A stretch of 64,000 bases of DNA from Paenibacillus macquariensis (GTDB taxonomy: Bacteria > Bacillota > Bacilli > Paenibacillales > Paenibacillaceae), in NCBI RefSeq assembly GCF_900156375.1, contig NZ_FTNK01000018.1:44005-108004 (forward strand), in the 5' to 3' direction. Under the pieces are notes generated by a model. That model was not told the DNA's origin and did not search any database. It saw only the letters and a program-made list of their open reading frames with translations. This document shows, in pieces, positions 1 through 8,424 of this stretch. Made by a program: the position numbers and the translations under genes. The stretch's first letter is position 1; each line of letters opens with the position of its first letter.

Positions 1-923
1 ACAACACCACTAAGTTTGCCTTTGTCTAAAGCAAATGCTGCATTTTCGAAATCTTCATCCCCAACGGCACCGCGAGCGAAGAAATCCATGTCTCCACCTT
101 TGTCTTTGGAATTGGTATCCAAAGATTTAGCTTTGGCAAGGGTAGCGAAATCCGCTCCACCTTCAAGTTCCTTCAAGATACTTTCAGCTTCTTCTTTGGT
201 AGCAACTAGAATGTGGGATACTCGTACTTGTTCTGCTGTATCAAATGCACCGACATTTTCTTCGAAATATTTCTTGATGTCTGCATCAGTGATCTTCACT
301 TGTGGCTCAACTAATTTACGAATTTTAACCTGTACATTCATTTCTTTCTTAAGGTCTTCCAAAGTCATACCAGCTTGGGTAAGAGCTTGATTGAATGCAT
401 CCTCAGTTCCAAGACTCTTCTTGAGAGAATCCAGTTCCTTCGTTAGATCTGCATCTGTAATCGTGATCTTAGCTTTCGTAACTTCTTGGTCAATAAGTTC
501 TTCTGTAATGAGATTATCTAGTGTTTGAGCACCACCAATGGTAACCAATTGGCTATACAGCTTGTCCTTTGTGATTTTAACGCCATTCACAGTAGCGACA
601 GCCTCATTGCTACCACCGTTAAATGGTGGTTTAATAAGAACGATTACAAGTGCTACAGCAAGTACAAGCGAAAGACCCATCCATAGATTACGTTTACTGT
701 TTGATGGTGGAACAGGAGCAGATGCATTGTCTAACGGATCCTGAGCATCTAGAGGTTGAGCAACAATCTCCTCTGTCAATTCAAGTGGTTCTGAAGTTGT
801 AATTGTCGTTGGTTCGCTTAATACAACTTCACTTTCAATGTTTGTATTATTGTCTAAGTTTGATTCCTCGGGTTTTCCTTCGAATGGTTCATTTCCTGGA
901 TTCCCTAATTGTTTGTCAGTCAT
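1..923 (-). CDS. PrsA/parvulin-type peptidyl-prolyl isomerase, membrane anchored (3' end outside window)
   Basis: The frame reads leftward from an ATG at 923, about 10 nt after an AAAGGGGG ribosome site, and leaves the window without a stop. About 307 residues are visible. Residues 1-78 are acidic and Pro/Thr-rich. Residues 81-97 form one hydrophobic segment, and residues 107-225 resemble the SurA_N/PrsA chaperone region. A rotamase domain begins near residue 232 (VRVSHILVATKEEAE, then GGDMDFFARG). This family folds exported proteins at the outer face of the membrane. Unlike classical PrsA there is no lipobox cysteine, so it is predicted to be a type II anchored protein with a long cytoplasmic tail. 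The C-terminal end of the rotamase domain is missing only because of the window edge. Confidence 0.88.
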   Translation of the reverse strand, partial: MTDKQLGNPGNEPFEGKPEESNLDNNTNIESEVVLSEPTTITTSEPLELTEEIVAQPLDAQDPLDNASAPVPPSNSKRNLWMGLSLVLAVALVIVLIKPPFNGGSNEAVATVNGVKITKDKLYSQLVTIGGAQTLDNLITEELIDQEVTKAKITITDADLTKELDSLKKSLGTEDAFNQALTQAGMTLEDLKKEMNVQVKIRKLVEPQVKITDADIKKYFEENVGAFDTAEQVRVSHILVATKEEAESILKELEGGADFATLAKAKSLDTNSKDKGGDMDFFARGAVGDEDFENAAFALDKGKLSGV

Positions 924-1180
924 TTACTTAAATCCCCCTTTAATATATGCGCACTTACTAGATACCAGTGTATCAGAAGTTTCAGATTCAATCCTTAAGA
1001 GTTTATAAAAAAGTTAGATATTTTTTTAAGGGTATTTTAATTTTACAGATCCTAATCCTAATAGACTTAGGGAGATGGTGTCCTTATAATGAAGGGATAA
1101 TGTACAAGTGTGTTTCAGAGGAAATATTTCAGCATAAAACAGTTTGGGTTAGTGCTTTTTTTCAAATAGAGAGGATGATT

Positions 1181-2227
1181 ATGATGACAGATCAAATCAA
1201 GCTTACTGCTTATTCAACAAAAGGAGGATGCGGCTGTAAGATTGGACCTGCTGATTTAGCAGAAGTACTTCGTACACTTCCATCTACTGAGAACAATCCC
1301 AATCTATTGGTTGGTCTTAATACAAGTGATGATGCAGGCGTGTACCGTATTAGTGATGAACTTGCACTGGTTCAAACTGTCGACTTCTTCACACCGATTG
1401 TTGATGATCCGTATTCCTTCGGGCAAATTGCTGCAGCTAATGCGATCAGTGATATATATGCGATGGGTGGTAAACCATTGACGGCACTTAATATCGTGGC
1501 ATTTCCTATTTCTGTACTGGATAAACAAGTACTATCAGATATTCTCCGTGGTGCTGCAGATAAACTGAAAGAAGCGGGTGTGACACTTGTTGGTGGACAT
1601 TCGATTGATGATAAAGAGCCTAAATTCGGACTTGCTGTTACGGGATTAGTCCATCCGGACAGGATTCGGACCAATGCAGGAGCCAAGCCGGGGGATGTCC
1701 TAATCCTTACGAAGCCCATTGGAGTAGGTATTCTTACGACGTCATTAAAGAATGATAAACTAAGCGAAGATGAGATAATTCGACTCACAGAAATCATGTC
1801 AACGCTGAATAAAACAGCTGCTGAAGTGATGGATTCTTATGATGTACATGCTTGTACGGACGTTACAGGTTTTGGGTTGCTTGGACATACTTCAGAAATG
1901 GCAAAAGGCAGTGGTACAGGAATTGTCATTTTGAAAAATAATGTGCCAGTGCTTCCCCGTGTAAGGGAATTAGCTTTAGAGGGTAAGGTTCCTGGTGGCA
2001 CGAAGAATAACCATGCTTATTTACAAGGATCAGTTACTTATCCCGAGGCGATGGATATGATTGATCAGTGGATTTTATGCGATGCCGTCACATCCGGGGG
2101 TCTTCTTATCTCTGTTCCTGAGGAACAAGGAGATCATTTGTTGGCTGAACTAATTGAAAATGGCGTTGAAGCAAGTCGTATTGGTCACGTCGTCTCAGTT
2201 CATCCGGGACATATTACTGTAGAATAA
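1181..2227 (+). CDS. selD: Selenide, water dikinase (selenophosphate synthase)
   Basis: SelD makes selenophosphate from selenide and ATP, the selenium donor for selenouridine in tRNA and for selenocysteine. The open frame extends upstream to 968, but the start at 1181 follows a GAGAGG site. It also puts the motif GGCGCK with the catalytic cysteine at residue 17 and lysine at residue 20, the positions known for the E. coli enzyme. The active-site residue is Cys, not Sec. AIRS-type ATP-binding features follow (DDAGVY, VGGHSIDDKEPKFGL, TDVTGFGLLGH). The 348-residue length is normal. The gene is followed after 29 nt by mnmH, its user enzyme, so the two are almost certainly co-transcribed. Confidence 0.95.
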   Translation: MMTDQIKLTAYSTKGGCGCKIGPADLAEVLRTLPSTENNPNLLVGLNTSDDAGVYRISDELALVQTVDFFTPIVDDPYSFGQIAAANAISDIYAMGGKPLTALNIVAFPISVLDKQVLSDILRGAADKLKEAGVTLVGGHSIDDKEPKFGLAVTGLVHPDRIRTNAGAKPGDVLILTKPIGVGILTTSLKNDKLSEDEIIRLTEIMSTLNKTAAEVMDSYDVHACTDVTGFGLLGHTSEMAKGSGTGIVILKNNVPVLPRVRELALEGKVPGGTKNNHAYLQGSVTYPEAMDMIDQWILCDAVTSGGLLISVPEEQGDHLLAELIENGVEASRIGHVVSVHPGHITVE

Positions 2228-2256
2228 TAATGAAGTACTAAGGGAGACGAAAATCA

Positions 2257-3303
2257 TTGTTCCAAGACATTACAATAGAAGAACTACTATTGCTACAACA
2301 AAAAAATGAGATAACGTTGATCGATGTTAGATCACCTTCTGAATTTCGTGATGCAACAATTCCCGGAAGTCTGAATATACCTGTATTTGATGATGCTGAA
2401 AGGGCAGAAATAGGAACACTGTATAAACAAGTAAGTTCTCAATCTGCGAAAGACCGAGGCCTAGAGGTGATGTCCGCTAAACTTCCAGACTTTGTAAGAA
2501 AATTTGGTGAGATTGAAGGTGGTAAAGCAGTCTTTTGCTGGCGAGGTGGTATGCGGAGTAGAACAACAGCTACTGTACTTTCACTCATGGATATTCAAGT
2601 ATATCGTCTAACAGGTGGCGTGCGTGCCTATCGTAAATGGGTGGTAGAATCGCTAGAGAATTGTCACTTTGAACCGGAAGCAATTGTTATCCAAGGTCAT
2701 ACCGGTACAGGGAAAACGGCGATTCTGAAACGTCTGCAAGAAGAGGGTTATCCAGTCATGGATTTAGAAGGAATGGCGAATCATCGGGGTTCAATTTTTG
2801 GTGATATTGGACTTCATTCTCATAACCAAAAAACATTTGACGCATTGCTCCTCCAAAGTATTAATAAATTACAAAATGCTCCCTATGTGCTAATAGAAGA
2901 GGAAAGCAAACGGATTGGAAAAGTGGTGCTTCCCAGTTTCTTAGTATCTAAGAAGGAACAAGGTGTCGTAATTACGATTGATATGCAGATGCGTGAACGT
3001 GTAAAACAGATTATTACGGATTATGAACCACTTAAGCATAAAGCGGAATGCCTACAAGCATTTCAAATGATGAAGGGAAGAATTCACATCCCTATTGCTA
3101 AGGAAATCGAGTCGGCAATGCAAGCGGATGAGTATAATACCGCCGTTCAGTTATTATTAGAAAATTATTATGATCCGAGGTATGATCACGCTTTTCAACA
3201 GTATAAGTCTAATGATACAATAGGTATTAGTGCTAATGATGTAGAAGAAGCCGTTAGCTATATTAAAAAATACCTTGAACACAGGGAGCTTAGCCATACG
3301 TGA
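2257..3303 (+). CDS. mnmH: tRNA 2-selenouridine synthase
   Basis: MnmH (SelU/YbbB) exchanges sulfur for selenium, through a geranylated intermediate, at the wobble uridine of Lys, Glu and Gln tRNAs, using selenophosphate from SelD. The start is a TTG at 2257 behind AAGGGAGA. An N-terminal rhodanese domain (about 8-130) carries the family motif FCWRGGMRS with the catalytic Cys at residue 94. A P-loop GHTGTGKT lies at 147-154 in the C-terminal half. The length of 348 residues fits the family. It lies directly behind selD and overlaps the next gene by one base (TGATG), which points to translational coupling. Confidence 0.94.
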   Translation: MFQDITIEELLLLQQKNEITLIDVRSPSEFRDATIPGSLNIPVFDDAERAEIGTLYKQVSSQSAKDRGLEVMSAKLPDFVRKFGEIEGGKAVFCWRGGMRSRTTATVLSLMDIQVYRLTGGVRAYRKWVVESLENCHFEPEAIVIQGHTGTGKTAILKRLQEEGYPVMDLEGMANHRGSIFGDIGLHSHNQKTFDALLLQSINKLQNAPYVLIEEESKRIGKVVLPSFLVSKKEQGVVITIDMQMRERVKQIITDYEPLKHKAECLQAFQMMKGRIHIPIAKEIESAMQADEYNTAVQLLLENYYDPRYDHAFQQYKSNDTIGISANDVEEAVSYIKKYLEHRELSHT

Positions 3304-4340
3304 TGACATCATTTAAAGAATCACTCCAAAGTCCAGCAGTAAAAAGAATAGTCGTTCTGTTAACGCTAGTCTTGGCGCTTTACGCATTTAGAAGTATGAT
3401 GAACCTTTTATTAATCACGTTTATCATTACATATCTGGTCAATCGTGTTCATTCATTCCTTACCAAGAACATTACGAAACGTTTTAAGATTAAAGGTATT
3501 GTAATCGTTGTGATTCTATATGCACTGGTTCTGACCGTCTTAACAGTTGGTACAATTAAATATGCACCTAAGCTGATATCACAGTTGAATGATCTCGTGC
3601 AGCAAGTAATAGCATTTTATAGTAAGCCCTTTGAACCAACGGATAATAAACTGATGAACTATCTCATGGAATCAGCTCGTAAGATTGATGTAGCTAGTTA
3701 TGTGGATCAGGGCTGGGACCTTATCGTGAAGACGATTTCTAACATTGGTACGTGGAGCTTTAACATTGGGATCGCGCTTATTATGAGCCTATTTTTCATG
3801 TTAGAGAAGGAGAATGTTACGCAGTTCAGCAAGAAATTTAAGGATAGCAAATTTTCTTATTTCTATGATGAATTAGCTTATTTCGGGAAGAAGTTTGTAT
3901 TCTCATTCGGCAAAGTGATTGAAGTACAATTCTTGATCGCGATCATTAACTGTCTTATTTCAACAATGTTTCTCTGGTTCATGGGATTTCCCAACTTATT
4001 TGCTCTTTCGATCATGATCTTTCTATTGGGGTTAGTTCCCGTCGTCGGTGTCTTCGTCTCATTAGTGCCTTTGTGTGCGATTGCATTCAAAATTGGTGGT
4101 GTCATAAAAGTGGTTTATGTTCTTATTATGGTGGCAGGATTACATGCTTTTGAAGCTTATTTTATGAATCCCAAATTCATGTCCTCCAAAACGCATCTGC
4201 CAATCTTTTATACATTCACCGTTCTGATTGTGTTCGAACACTTCTTAGGTGTATGGGGACTTATTCTCGGAGTACCAATCTTCATGTTCGCTCTGGATTT
4301 ACTAGAAGTACCGGTGTCAGCTCCTGAGAAGAAGAAATGA
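3303..4340 (+). CDS. AI-2E family (UPF0118) transporter
   Basis: This integral membrane protein of about 345 residues has roughly eight hydrophobic segments: a pair near residues 15-45, one near 60-80, one near 150, and a C-terminal cluster at 195-330. It has the hydrophilic stretch between helices 3 and 4 and the LGLVPVVGVFVSL loop typical of the family. Members export small molecules, including AI-2 in E. coli TqsA, or act as Na+/H+ antiporters, so the substrate here is not predictable. The ATG at 3303 overlaps the mnmH stop; a GTG at 3300 is an alternative. A strong hairpin follows the stop. The operon link to selenium genes need not imply a selenium role. Confidence 0.85.
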   Translation: MTSFKESLQSPAVKRIVVLLTLVLALYAFRSMMNLLLITFIITYLVNRVHSFLTKNITKRFKIKGIVIVVILYALVLTVLTVGTIKYAPKLISQLNDLVQQVIAFYSKPFEPTDNKLMNYLMESARKIDVASYVDQGWDLIVKTISNIGTWSFNIGIALIMSLFFMLEKENVTQFSKKFKDSKFSYFYDELAYFGKKFVFSFGKVIEVQFLIAIINCLISTMFLWFMGFPNLFALSIMIFLLGLVPVVGVFVSLVPLCAIAFKIGGVIKVVYVLIMVAGLHAFEAYFMNPKFMSSKTHLPIFYTFTVLIVFEHFLGVWGLILGVPIFMFALDLLEVPVSAPEKKK

Positions 4341-4363
4341 TTATAATTTCAAAGGAAATAACA

Positions 4364-4390
4364 AAAATCCTAACGATGAGTTAGGATTTT
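4364..4390. terminator. Bidirectional intrinsic terminator
   Basis: Perfect 11-bp inverted repeat (AAAATCCTAAC / GTTAGGATTTT) with a 5-nt loop, A-rich before and T-rich after. It lies between convergent genes ending at 4340 and 4413, so it can stop both. Confidence 0.85.
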
Positions 4391-4412
4391 AAAGTTTAGG
4401 TGGGTAATCAAG

Positions 4413-4871
4413 TTATAGGTGTGAGAAAGTGCCAGGAATCCGTTCATGGTGATTTCCATGTTTGTGATTCAGCACGTTTTTGAGTTTCCCAGGCAATTTT
4501 TTCTTGATTAGAATGCCTTGTTCTTTACTTATCTTCCCAGACTTGATGGCTGCATCGATTTTCTTGAGTTCAATATCACTTAATTTTTGGATGAAGGTTT
4601 CTTCATTCCATCCCTTTTGTGTTTGCGCGATTTGAACAAGAGTCTTACCCTTCTGCCATTCCTTTAATAAGTCCTGACGTTCCATGCCAAGTAAATGAGC
4701 TGCATCTTTTGTGATACCACCATGTTGATGATGGTTTCCATGTGGTCTATGATGAGGGGGATCTGTTACAGGAACCGTCTCATCTGCATAAACGATTTGT
4801 GTTCCGCTCACGATAAGACCAGCCATCATCGTTGATAATGCTAGTGTAGTAAATTTTCTCGTGTAATTCAT
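4413..4871 (-). CDS. Small secreted His-rich protein (DUF2680-like)
   Basis: The 152-residue product begins with a signal peptide (hydrophobic stretch about residues 9-25, cleavage likely after VYA). A His/Pro-rich segment follows (PPHHRPHGNHHQHGG, about 39-53). The next part resembles the DUF2680 helical repeat seen in secreted proteins of Bacilli (LLGMERQDLLKEWQKGKT). A second His cluster lies near the C-terminus. The His clusters could bind metal ions, but this is inferred from composition only. It is monocistronic and divergent from the exporter gene at 5022. Confidence 0.72.
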   Translation of the reverse strand: MNYTRKFTTLALSTMMAGLIVSGTQIVYADETVPVTDPPHHRPHGNHHQHGGITKDAAHLLGMERQDLLKEWQKGKTLVQIAQTQKGWNEETFIQKLSDIELKKIDAAIKSGKISKEQGILIKKKLPGKLKNVLNHKHGNHHERIPGTFSHL

Positions 4872-5021
4872 GTTTCATTTCACCTCTTCATACAATTGTT
4901 TTCCAGAATTAGTATGATCAATCTTTAAGATTTCATGCATAATAGCCTCATCACGCTAATGCATCATTAGATTGTGGATGGGGTAATACATGTATAACCT
5001 ATTGTGAAAGGAGAGTTGGCT

Positions 5022-6110
5022 ATGACTTTTGGCGCACGTATGCTAAAAACAGGGATTGCAGTAACCCTTGCCCTATATCTAAGTTCGTGGCTTGATTTAG
5101 CCCCTTCTGTTATTGCTGCTGTAGCGGCTATATTTGCAATGCAACCTTCGATTTATCGTTCGTGGCGTTACTTTCTAGATCAACTTCAGACCAACACATT
5201 GGGTGCGGTTATAGCGATGCTCGCAGGGTATTTTTTCTCAAGTGAACCTATTGCGGTTGGGCTTGTCTGTATTCTAGTTATTATGATTTGTCTAAAACTC
5301 AATATGGGGGATACAATCGGGTTAACATTGGTTACTGTAATTGCCGTAATGGAGGCATCAGGACAGTGGCAATTCGCTTTGAATCGATTCTCACTTAGTA
5401 TTATTGGGATTATCTCGGCCTTTTTAATTAATATATTCGTCATTCCACCGAAACCGAAGCAGCAATTGTATGGACAGATTCATGGTATTTTCGATCAAAT
5501 GTCTTTGTTGCTCCGGACATCCATTACAGATGAGATGAAAGAGAATATATTTAAGGATGAAAAGAACAAATTAGAAAGCGACATAAGATTCCTATCTGAT
5601 AAATACGTATTATTTGAGGAAGAACACAAGAAGCTAAAGCGGAACTCATTCAATGAAAGCAGGCACTTAGTTGTGTATAAGCAAATGTTTCATTCACTGG
5701 AAAAAGGTCGAGAAGTTCTAGAAACGATCGAAGATCACTACTTTCAGTCGGAACGAATATCGGATACAGATCAAGCATTCATCGATGAGATTGAAATGTT
5801 AACTAAATTTCATGAACATATTCTACTCAAGTTCGATCATAAGCTGAAGCCAAATACGACAGACGCTTTATTGACAGAAGAAAGTAGTGATGAATTTATC
5901 AAAGGAACCCTGAAGCATTATATTGAACAAGATGGCAAGGGGTCATATCGATTAGCTATTGTTGCCGCATCGATGTATGATTATGGGCTTCAATTAAATC
6001 GGCTTAATCGACTAGTAGATAACAATCACAGATATGATGAGGATAAAGTCGAGCCCAAATTGATCTCGGGTAGATGGCGGAGTTGGTTAAATAAGTTTCG
6101 GAAAAGATAG
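5022..6110 (+). CDS. Aromatic acid exporter (ArAE/FUSC-like) family membrane protein
   Basis: The product has about 362 residues. The first ~145 hold five to six hydrophobic segments typical of the ArAE_1 module (GIAVTLALYLSSWL, VIAAVAAIFAMQPSIYRSW). A long charged, helix-rich cytoplasmic C-terminal domain follows (about 150-360). The frame is open from a GTG at 5004, but AAAGGAG at 5007-5013 is correctly spaced for the ATG at 5022. Relatives in Bacilli (YqjA type) are assigned to efflux of aromatic acids, mostly by homology. It is a single gene closed by a terminator. Confidence 0.82.
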   Translation: MTFGARMLKTGIAVTLALYLSSWLDLAPSVIAAVAAIFAMQPSIYRSWRYFLDQLQTNTLGAVIAMLAGYFFSSEPIAVGLVCILVIMICLKLNMGDTIGLTLVTVIAVMEASGQWQFALNRFSLSIIGIISAFLINIFVIPPKPKQQLYGQIHGIFDQMSLLLRTSITDEMKENIFKDEKNKLESDIRFLSDKYVLFEEEHKKLKRNSFNESRHLVVYKQMFHSLEKGREVLETIEDHYFQSERISDTDQAFIDEIEMLTKFHEHILLKFDHKLKPNTTDALLTEESSDEFIKGTLKHYIEQDGKGSYRLAIVAASMYDYGLQLNRLNRLVDNNHRYDEDKVEPKLISGRWRSWLNKFRKR

Positions 6111-6116
6111 AAATAG

Positions 6117-6146
6117 ACTACCTTGATTTCTAAGGTAGTTTTTTTA
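6117..6146 (+). terminator. Intrinsic terminator
   Basis: 8-bp stem ACTACCTT / AAGGTAGT with a 7-nt loop, followed by a run of T, just after the stop at 6110. Confidence 0.9.
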
Positions 6147-6367
6147 TGGAAAGATGGATTGCTGATCTAAGTAGGAAAATCATACTAATATTAGTTGAAT
6201 TATGCTGTAGTTTCCATAATATGTAACGGTAATTTTATGGTGTGGATTGGATTTTATGAAACTTATGAAATATTAATGTACGTGAAGGTGACATACATTT
6301 ATAATACATAACAAGCTTATAAACCATTGATGCTTATTTCATCAAGAGATCTTAGGGAGGTTTTTTT

Positions 6368-8197
6368 ATGACACAATTATTTCAATCGAACAGATCGACT
6401 TTAGCGGACTGTATGCCTGAGCTTGTAGCCACAGCACGTGGAGATTTGAAAGCGACGCTTGCGCTCGTCAATGTTAATCTGGTGAATGTTGTTTCTGGTG
6501 AAATACTACCGGGAATGTCCATAGCGATACAGGGTTCAAGAATAGCGTATGTAGGTAAAGATATCACTCATGCTATAGATGAGAACACGAAAGTCATTGA
6601 TGGAAAAGGAAAATATGCAGCACCAGGATTGTTGGACGGACATTGTCATATTGAGAGTACCCAGCTAACTGTATCAGAATTCGCAAAGGCGGTACTTCCA
6701 TTAGGTACAACTGGAGGGTTCTTTGATGCGCATGAAATATCCAACGTGATGGGACTTAAAGGTCTGCGCTTTATGTTAGAAGAAGCAAGAACGACCCCTC
6801 TAGCGGCATACATGCAGGTGGCTTCATGTGTTCCTTCAACGCATCCTGGGCTCGAGACAACAGGGGCGTTCATTGGACCGGAAGAAGTAGCCGAAGCGCT
6901 AAGTTGGGGTCCGGACATGATTGGATTAGGTGAAGTAATGAACTTCCCTGGTGTTGTATATGGTGATGACAGAATGATTCGTGAAATTCAGGCGACCCTT
7001 CGTGCAGGGAAATATGCAGATGGGCATTTCACGTGGAAGTCGGATGACTGGCGTTTGCCTGTATACGCAGCTAGCGGAGTGAGTGGAGATCACGAATGTG
7101 TGACTAAAGAAGATGTTATTGAACGCATCCGACTTGGCATGTATGCCAAAATGCGCCAAGGATCTGCTTGGCATGATGTGGCAGAGACAATTAAGGCTCA
7201 TACCGAAAGTGGCATAGATACAAGACGAATGATGCTAGTAACCGATGATCGAAGTTCGGAGTCTCTCTTGAGAGAAGGACATATGAATTTTGTAGTACGC
7301 CATGCGATTGCCCAAGGTGTTAAGCCTGTGACTGCTTTCCAAATGGCTACCATAAATACAGCGGAACGGTTTGGCGTTGCTAGAGATATTGGATCCATTA
7401 CGCCTGGGTCATGTGCAGATATTATATTGCTTGATGGGAATTTAGCTGATGTTGATGTGGTGTTGACCATTGCTTCAGGTCAAGTTGTTGCTGAGAATGG
7501 TGTAATGACGACGACATGGGAGGGGTACAACATTCCTAAGGAAGCATTCGAGACGGTTCATATTGGTCGTCAATTGGGTGAATTGGATTTCCAGATCGTG
7601 GCTCCTATCGCGGATGGATCTCTTGTTGCTAAAGCGATTGAAGTCGTTGAGAATCACGTGGATACACGTGAAAGGAAAGTCAAAGTTAAAGTAGAGAACC
7701 ATCATGTGAATCTGGATTCTTCGGATGACCTATGCAAAATGGGGGTGTTTGAACGCCATGGATTAAATGGTGGACATGCGCTTGGTATACTGAAGGGGCT
7801 TGGATTGAACATTCCAGCAGCAATCGCAATGACGGTAGCACATGATAGTCATAATTTGACGGTTATTGGAAATGATGATGAACTCATGGCTAAGGCAGGA
7901 AATCTCGCTGCAGAAATGCAGGGTGGAGTAGTTATGGTGACGAATGATGAGATCACGTCATTTCCACTTCCTGTTGGTGGATTGATGTCACCAGAACCGT
8001 TCGAGACGGTGGCACTTCAGTCAGAGGCCATAAGTCATGCCTTGATACGTGCGGGTTGTACACTTAATAATGCGTTCATGACTTTATCATTACTCGCACT
8101 TGTAGTTATTCCAGAAATTCGTTTGTCAGATAAAGGATTAGTAAGGATTTCCGCAGACGGGATTGACATTGTTCCTTTATTTGATGCCATTGTATGA
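6368..8197 (+). CDS. ade: Adenine deaminase
   Basis: The enzyme deaminates adenine to hypoxanthine in purine salvage. It is a 609-residue amidohydrolase. A composite beta domain spans about 30-85, and the metal-binding motif GHCHIEST lies at 91-98 (His92, His94). The HEI motif (FFDAHEISNV), SGDHEC and VTDDRSS follow, then ITPGSCADIILLDG. The adenine-deaminase C-terminal domain runs from about 420 to 605. Some motif residues differ from the commonest form (DAHEI instead of DPHEI, TDDRSS instead of TDDRHP). A related adenine-deaminase-like specificity is therefore possible. The ATG at 6368 follows TTAGGGAGG. Single gene; no purine riboswitch was recognised upstream. Confidence 0.87.
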   Translation: MTQLFQSNRSTLADCMPELVATARGDLKATLALVNVNLVNVVSGEILPGMSIAIQGSRIAYVGKDITHAIDENTKVIDGKGKYAAPGLLDGHCHIESTQLTVSEFAKAVLPLGTTGGFFDAHEISNVMGLKGLRFMLEEARTTPLAAYMQVASCVPSTHPGLETTGAFIGPEEVAEALSWGPDMIGLGEVMNFPGVVYGDDRMIREIQATLRAGKYADGHFTWKSDDWRLPVYAASGVSGDHECVTKEDVIERIRLGMYAKMRQGSAWHDVAETIKAHTESGIDTRRMMLVTDDRSSESLLREGHMNFVVRHAIAQGVKPVTAFQMATINTAERFGVARDIGSITPGSCADIILLDGNLADVDVVLTIASGQVVAENGVMTTTWEGYNIPKEAFETVHIGRQLGELDFQIVAPIADGSLVAKAIEVVENHVDTRERKVKVKVENHHVNLDSSDDLCKMGVFERHGLNGGHALGILKGLGLNIPAAIAMTVAHDSHNLTVIGNDDELMAKAGNLAAEMQGGVVMVTNDEITSFPLPVGGLMSPEPFETVALQSEAISHALIRAGCTLNNAFMTLSLLALVVIPEIRLSDKGLVRISADGIDIVPLFDAIV

Positions 8198-8233
8198 GCA
8201 TGAATTGATAAGAATATAGTATAGTTACACAAG

Positions 8234-8269
8234 AAACGGATATCATCTATTAAAAGATGATATCCGTTT
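8234..8269 (+). terminator. Intrinsic terminator-like hairpin
   Basis: Perfect 15-bp inverted repeat beginning AAACGGATATC with a 6-nt loop, 36 nt after the ade stop. The T-run after it is short, so its strength is uncertain. Confidence 0.75.
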
Positions 8270-8290
8270 GAATGTTATATATGATGTTAT

Positions 8291-8319
8291 TTGATTTCTT
8301 TTCAGTGGATTGCTACAAT
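8291..8319 (+). promoter_or_regulatory. Putative sigma-A promoter of helD
   Basis: TTGATT at 8291-8296 and TACAAT at 8314-8319 are separated by 17 nt, about 105 nt upstream of the helD start. Confidence 0.5.
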
Positions 8320-8424
8320 AGATCGTGCTATGTAATTGGAATTAAAACTTAAAAATACAAAATATTAGTATATTATATCACACATCAATAATTTTGTCAA
8401 ACAAAGTAAGGGGATGAAACAACC

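Noticed and set aside
968..1180. Upstream extension of the selD frame
   Set aside because: No ribosome site at 968 and the composition is not coding-like. The start at 1181 aligns active-site residues exactly with known SelD.
6147..6367. Possible purine riboswitch before adenine deaminase
   Set aside because: The conserved core and loop sequences of the purine aptamer were not found.
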